From assembly GCA_017860375.1 (NCBI GenBank), contig JAGDMB010000061.1:1-9918 (forward strand): DNA of 9,918 nucleotides. Direction: 5' to 3'. This document shows, one piece after another, positions 7,410 to 9,918 of this stretch; the first letter of the stretch is position 1; every line of letters starts with the position of its first letter. This DNA is from Bacteroidota bacterium. Its GTDB lineage: Bacteria; Bacteroidota; Bacteroidia; Bacteroidales; UBA10428. The translations under genes and the position numbers were made by a program. The notes below the pieces were generated by a model, which was given only the letters and a program-made list of their open reading frames with translations, searched no databases and was not told where the DNA came from.

Positions 7410-8333
7410 ATGAAAAACCAGAGCTTTTTTTCCGTTTTGATATTTTTTGTCATTGTTGCCATTGGCGCAGCATGGACGTACTTACTTTCCATAGGTCCGG
7501 CAGGTGTTGGACTTATTTGGCCTGTGGCCTGCACTTTGTTTGTTGCGATCGTGGTATCTTCTGCCATAAAGGTTGCCGATCAATGGAATAAGGCGGTTAT
7601 ATTGCGGCTGGGCCGTTTTCAATCCTTAAAGGGGCCGGGACTGTTTTTCATCATTCCCATTATCGATAACATCCCCTACTGGATTGACATCCGTGTAATC
7701 GCAACGGCATTTACCGCAGAAAAAACACTTACAAAAGATACCGTCCCGGTTAATGTGGATGCGGTATTGTTCTGGAAAGTGATCGATGCCAAAAAGGCGG
7801 CCCTTGATGTGGCCGATTACAGAAATGCTATAAACTGGGCCTCCCAAACGGCACTGCGTGATGTTATCGGCAAGACCATGCTTTCGGAAATGCTGGAAGG
7901 CAGAGACAGGATCAGTGAACAATTGCAGAAAATCATTGATGAGCGCACCGAACCCTGGGGCATTAACGTTATTTCCGTGGAAGTCAAAGATGTGCTGATA
8001 CCTTCGGCCCTTGAAGATGCGATGTCGATGCAGGCCCAGGCCGAAAGGGAACGACAGGCAAGGGTGATCCTGGGGGATTCCGAGAAACAGGTGGCAGAAA
8101 AATTTAGTGATGCTGCCCGGAGCTATGCCGACAATCCCACAGCCCTCCATCTGAGGGCAATGAATATGCTTTATGAAGGTTTGAAATCAAATTCAACGAT
8201 CGTAATCGTCCCCAGCACGGCCATTGAAAGTATGCAACTGGGTGGTCTTGCCGGAATGACTGCACTAACCCTGGGACTGGAGAAGGAACGAAACAAAAAA
8301 GCAAAAGATGGCGAACCGGGTAAACCGGAATAA
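7410..8333 (+). CDS. Stomatin/slipin-type SPFH (band 7) membrane protein
   Basis: This 307-residue protein has two hydrophobic segments at about residues 7-26 and 32-53, then an SPFH/band 7 domain (about 55-215). Recognisable stretches are QWNKAVILRLGRF, GPGLFFIIPIID, TLTKDTVPVNVDAVLFWKV, ALRDVIGKTMLSEML and WGINVISVEVKDVLIP. A short charged helix with AQAERERQARVI follows, as in stomatins and prokaryotic slipins, then a C-terminal region with SNSTIVIVPS and a basic tail. The family forms oligomeric scaffolds at membrane microdomains. Slipins often pair with an NfeD partner, but no nfeD is adjacent here; instead the upstream neighbour is a NYN-LOTUS protein. The GGAGG at 7397 supports the start. 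It is probably co-transcribed with the NYN gene. Function beyond membrane scaffolding is not shown. Confidence 0.9.
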   Translation: MKNQSFFSVLIFFVIVAIGAAWTYLLSIGPAGVGLIWPVACTLFVAIVVSSAIKVADQWNKAVILRLGRFQSLKGPGLFFIIPIIDNIPYWIDIRVIATAFTAEKTLTKDTVPVNVDAVLFWKVIDAKKAALDVADYRNAINWASQTALRDVIGKTMLSEMLEGRDRISEQLQKIIDERTEPWGINVISVEVKDVLIPSALEDAMSMQAQAERERQARVILGDSEKQVAEKFSDAARSYADNPTALHLRAMNMLYEGLKSNSTIVIVPSTAIESMQLGGLAGMTALTLGLEKERNKKAKDGEPGKPE

Positions 8334-8358
8334 GTTGAATTTGCCAGTCAGGAAAAAA

Positions 8359-8391
8359 CAGCACAGGTCAGAATTAATTTTACCTGTGCTG
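8359..8391. terminator. Intrinsic terminator hairpin, best on the minus strand
   Basis: A perfect ten-base stem (CAGCACAGGT pairing with ACCTGTGCTG) encloses a 13-base loop. Read on the minus strand, the stem is followed by TTTTTTCC, so it serves as a good terminator for the CBM9 gene ending at 8418. On the plus strand it lies 25 bases after the SPFH stop but has only a poor T-run, so bidirectional use is possible but weaker. Confidence 0.75.
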
Positions 8392-8417
8392 ATTATAGAG
8401 TATCCTGATCTTATTTG

Positions 8418-9389
8418 TTACCGCTTAATAATTTTTTGATTCAGCAGACTACCATTTACAGTAGTGATTCGGACATTATAAATACCCGAACGCAATGCAG
8501 CAATGTTGATATATGCGGAAGGCCTGACTGCATGAAGGACAATCTGACCCTGTAAATTAATTATGTCAACAGATGCTATGCCGGTATTATCGGCAAACCG
8601 GATCTGGTCTGTAACAATTGTAGGATAAATACCGGCATTGCTTTCTGAAACCTCAGCAAGACCATTTACGCTCGTGACCAATACCAACCTGAGCAGGGTA
8701 TCAGCCTGGTTCCAGGTGAAATCTTCAATTATGCCGCCGATGTTTTCACGGGTGGCATCTCCGTCATTATCACAAGCCACCGCATTAAAACCAATTGTAT
8801 CGCCCTCTCCGATCATATCTTTACCGGCAGCAGCCGCGCTTGCAGCCAGATCGAATGAGGCTTCGATTACATACCCGTCACCCAGGTCGGTTTTGATCGC
8901 GGTCACAAAGTTATCCACGGTGAACCCCCCCTCAGACCATCCGTTTTTGGTGGATGCCGTTGGATCTTCACTGGTTGCATTGGCATAGGACAACCGGACC
9001 TGGATCATCTCTGTCATATCATCAAGAAAAGAATTGCCCGGGGACCAGTAGATTTCCCAATTGTCAACCTCCCAGTCCACCAGTGCTGCGTCAGAACAAG
9101 CCGTCTGATCCATAAGAATATCGTCGGTAATTGTCCCTAAAAAGTAAACAGAGCTTTCATCCCACAATAATTTGAAGTTTGCTGAAAAATCATCAGCGGC
9201 AGGAACGGGATTGTCCTCTCCCCACTTATCAATCGTATATGACGGAGCTGCATCCCATACCACTTCGACTTCTCCGTCAATCGTTATGGCAGAAGAAGCT
9301 TTCGGAATTTCTATTATCCTATTTTGTGCAAATGAAATTGCACTGCACAGGCATAAGCCTGCAATGCCAATGAACAGGTTTTTTTTCAT
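8418..9389 (-). CDS. Secreted CBM9-like protein with T9SS sorting domain
   Basis: This 323-residue protein has a signal peptide (about 1-21, ending SFAQ). A CBM9-like beta-sandwich domain follows (about 33-237), recognised from TIDGEVEVVWDAAP, LLWDESSVYFLGTITDD, DNWEIYWSP and IGFNAVACDNDGD. Residues 250-323 resemble a type A T9SS sorting domain, with VDIINLQGQIV, LRSGIYNVRI and LNQKIIKR; the usual YPNP motif is degenerate (YPTIVTD). Family 9 modules bind carbohydrate ends and are often attached to xylanases, but here no catalytic domain is present, so a binding or sensing role is inferred. The open frame extends to 9476, but I place the start at ATG 9389 because the signal peptide begins there and a promoter-like box lies inside the extension. 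It is divergent from the SusC-like gene, suggesting a shared role in glycan use. Confidence 0.87.
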   Translation of the reverse strand: MKKNLFIGIAGLCLCSAISFAQNRIIEIPKASSAITIDGEVEVVWDAAPSYTIDKWGEDNPVPAADDFSANFKLLWDESSVYFLGTITDDILMDQTACSDAALVDWEVDNWEIYWSPGNSFLDDMTEMIQVRLSYANATSEDPTASTKNGWSEGGFTVDNFVTAIKTDLGDGYVIEASFDLAASAAAAGKDMIGEGDTIGFNAVACDNDGDATRENIGGIIEDFTWNQADTLLRLVLVTSVNGLAEVSESNAGIYPTIVTDQIRFADNTGIASVDIINLQGQIVLHAVRPSAYINIAALRSGIYNVRITTVNGSLLNQKIIKR

Positions 9390-9426
9390 GGAAATCAGTT
9401 TTAGTTTAACAATTTCAGTATAGGTA

Positions 9427-9434
9427 CAAAAATA
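9427..9434 (-). promoter_or_regulatory. Possible -7 box (TATTTTTG) for the CBM9 gene
   Basis: On the minus strand TATTTTTG matches TAnnTTTG exactly, 37 bases before ATG 9389. A TTTG further upstream is too distant to be a standard -33 element. The A/T-rich setting makes a chance match possible. Confidence 0.4.
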
Positions 9435-9612
9435 ATCTTTTTGTGTTTCATTATTCATTGTTAAAACAAAGTTCAAGTTTTACAATTTTCCAAATATCAA
9501 CGACCGGCTTTTCAGTCAGTGCCAACACGATATAACCCGGGTAATGAATTTAGTCAGAACGATTCTGCTATTAATTGCTGGTTTTGTATTATTAAACCTC
9601 GAAACTTACCGC

Positions 9613-9620
9613 TACCTTTA
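9613..9620 (+). promoter_or_regulatory. Possible -7 box (TACCTTTA) for the SusC-like gene
   Basis: TACCTTTA differs from TAnnTTTG only at the last base and lies 35 bases before ATG 9656. A TTTG at 9583-9586 lies 26 bases upstream, rather far for a -33 element. The rest of the 266-base divergent gap (9390-9655) shows no other recognisable site. Confidence 0.3.
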
Positions 9621-9655
9621 GGATTGAATTCGACGCATTAAAAAAACCCATCCGT

Positions 9656-9918
9656 ATGAAAAGAGTCCATGCGAAAATAAGGATCGCCTTGTTCATAATT
9701 GTTCTTCCCTCCCTTTCGTGGTCAAATGAGGTAGTCGGGAACAGGAACAGTTTCTCAAGCCCGGATGATCCTTCAGACCGGACGCAATTGCAGGAACAAA
9801 GTACGATAAGCGGAACAGTGACGGACGAAAATAATTCCGGAATGCCGGGTGTAAATGTAATTGAAAAAGGAACCAGCAATGGAGTGACAACGGATGCCAG
9901 CGGGCAATACCGCATAAA
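9656..9918 (+). CDS. SusC/RagA-like TonB-dependent outer-membrane receptor, 5' part
   Basis: The frame opens at ATG 9656 and runs without a stop to the window edge (87 codons plus two bases), so only the N-terminus is visible. It begins with a signal peptide (MKRVHAKIRIALFIIVLPSL, cleavage probably after WS near residue 23). A roughly 25-residue polar linker rich in Ser, Asp and Gln follows. Then comes the start of a carboxypeptidase-D regulatory-like domain: STISGTVTDENNSGMPGVNV, then EKGTSNGVTTDASGQYRI. This domain order is the hallmark of SusC/RagA-type importers, which take up glycans or peptides with a SusD partner and TonB energy. No STN domain precedes it, so signalling through an anti-sigma factor is less likely. 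The TonB box, plug and barrel lie outside the window, so other proteins with this domain remain possible. No Shine-Dalgarno sequence is seen. Confidence 0.8.
   Translation, partial: MKRVHAKIRIALFIIVLPSLSWSNEVVGNRNSFSSPDDPSDRTQLQEQSTISGTVTDENNSGMPGVNVIEKGTSNGVTTDASGQYRI

Noticed and set aside
8638..8988. A 116-codon plus-strand open frame inside the CBM9 gene.
   Set aside because: It is antisense to well-defined CBM9 and sorting-domain codons and shows no protein features of its own.
9390..9476. N-terminal extension of the CBM9 protein to an ATG at 9476.
   Set aside because: It would bury the signal peptide 29 residues inside the protein, and it contains a promoter-like box and low-complexity A/T-rich codons. 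ATG 9389 gives a standard signal peptide.

Overview
The window reads as chromosomal DNA from a member of the Bacteroidota. Four observations support this. C-terminal sorting domains of the type IX secretion system (T9SS) recur. The last gene opens like a SusC/RagA-type TonB-dependent receptor. Most starts lack a Shine-Dalgarno sequence. Boxes resembling the Bacteroidota -7 promoter element (TAnnTTTG) sit in front of several genes. I cannot name a genus. No RNA gene, insertion sequence, CRISPR array or prophage was recognised.

Layout, left to right. At 2-286 (+) is the end of a secreted protein with a T9SS sorting domain; the residues before it look like the end of a FISUMP/DUF1566-type domain. 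At 309-1151 (+) is an unrecognised protein with two membrane segments. At 1300-2595 (+) is a lipoprotein of the erythromycin esterase-like family with its active-site residues intact and a probable surface-export signal. At 6226-2700 (-) is a two-gene unit: a 162-residue protein that is little more than a signal peptide and a T9SS sorting domain, and a 1012-residue adhesin-like protein. The two reading frames overlap by one base (TAGTG). The large protein carries six fibronectin-III-like repeats of about 99 residues and ends in a DUF1566/Lcl domain.

From 6598 to 8333 (+) a NYN-LOTUS (OST-HTH) RNA-nuclease-type protein is followed 38 bases later by a stomatin/slipin-type SPFH membrane protein. 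At 9389-8418 (-) is a secreted CBM9-like protein with a T9SS sorting domain. From 9656 to the window edge (+) runs the 5' part of a SusC/RagA-like outer-membrane transporter, divergent from the CBM9 gene.

Most products point to the cell surface: secreted adhesin-like or carbohydrate-binding proteins, a surface lipoprotein and an outer-membrane importer. The NYN-LOTUS/SPFH pair is the exception and hints at RNA handling at the inner membrane. The most interesting points are that pair, the coupled sorting-domain/repeat-protein unit, and the Cys/Gly/Ser/Tyr-rich end of the DUF1566 domain, which looks like a rapidly varying ligand-binding surface. I did not find an unmistakable new defence or mobile system.
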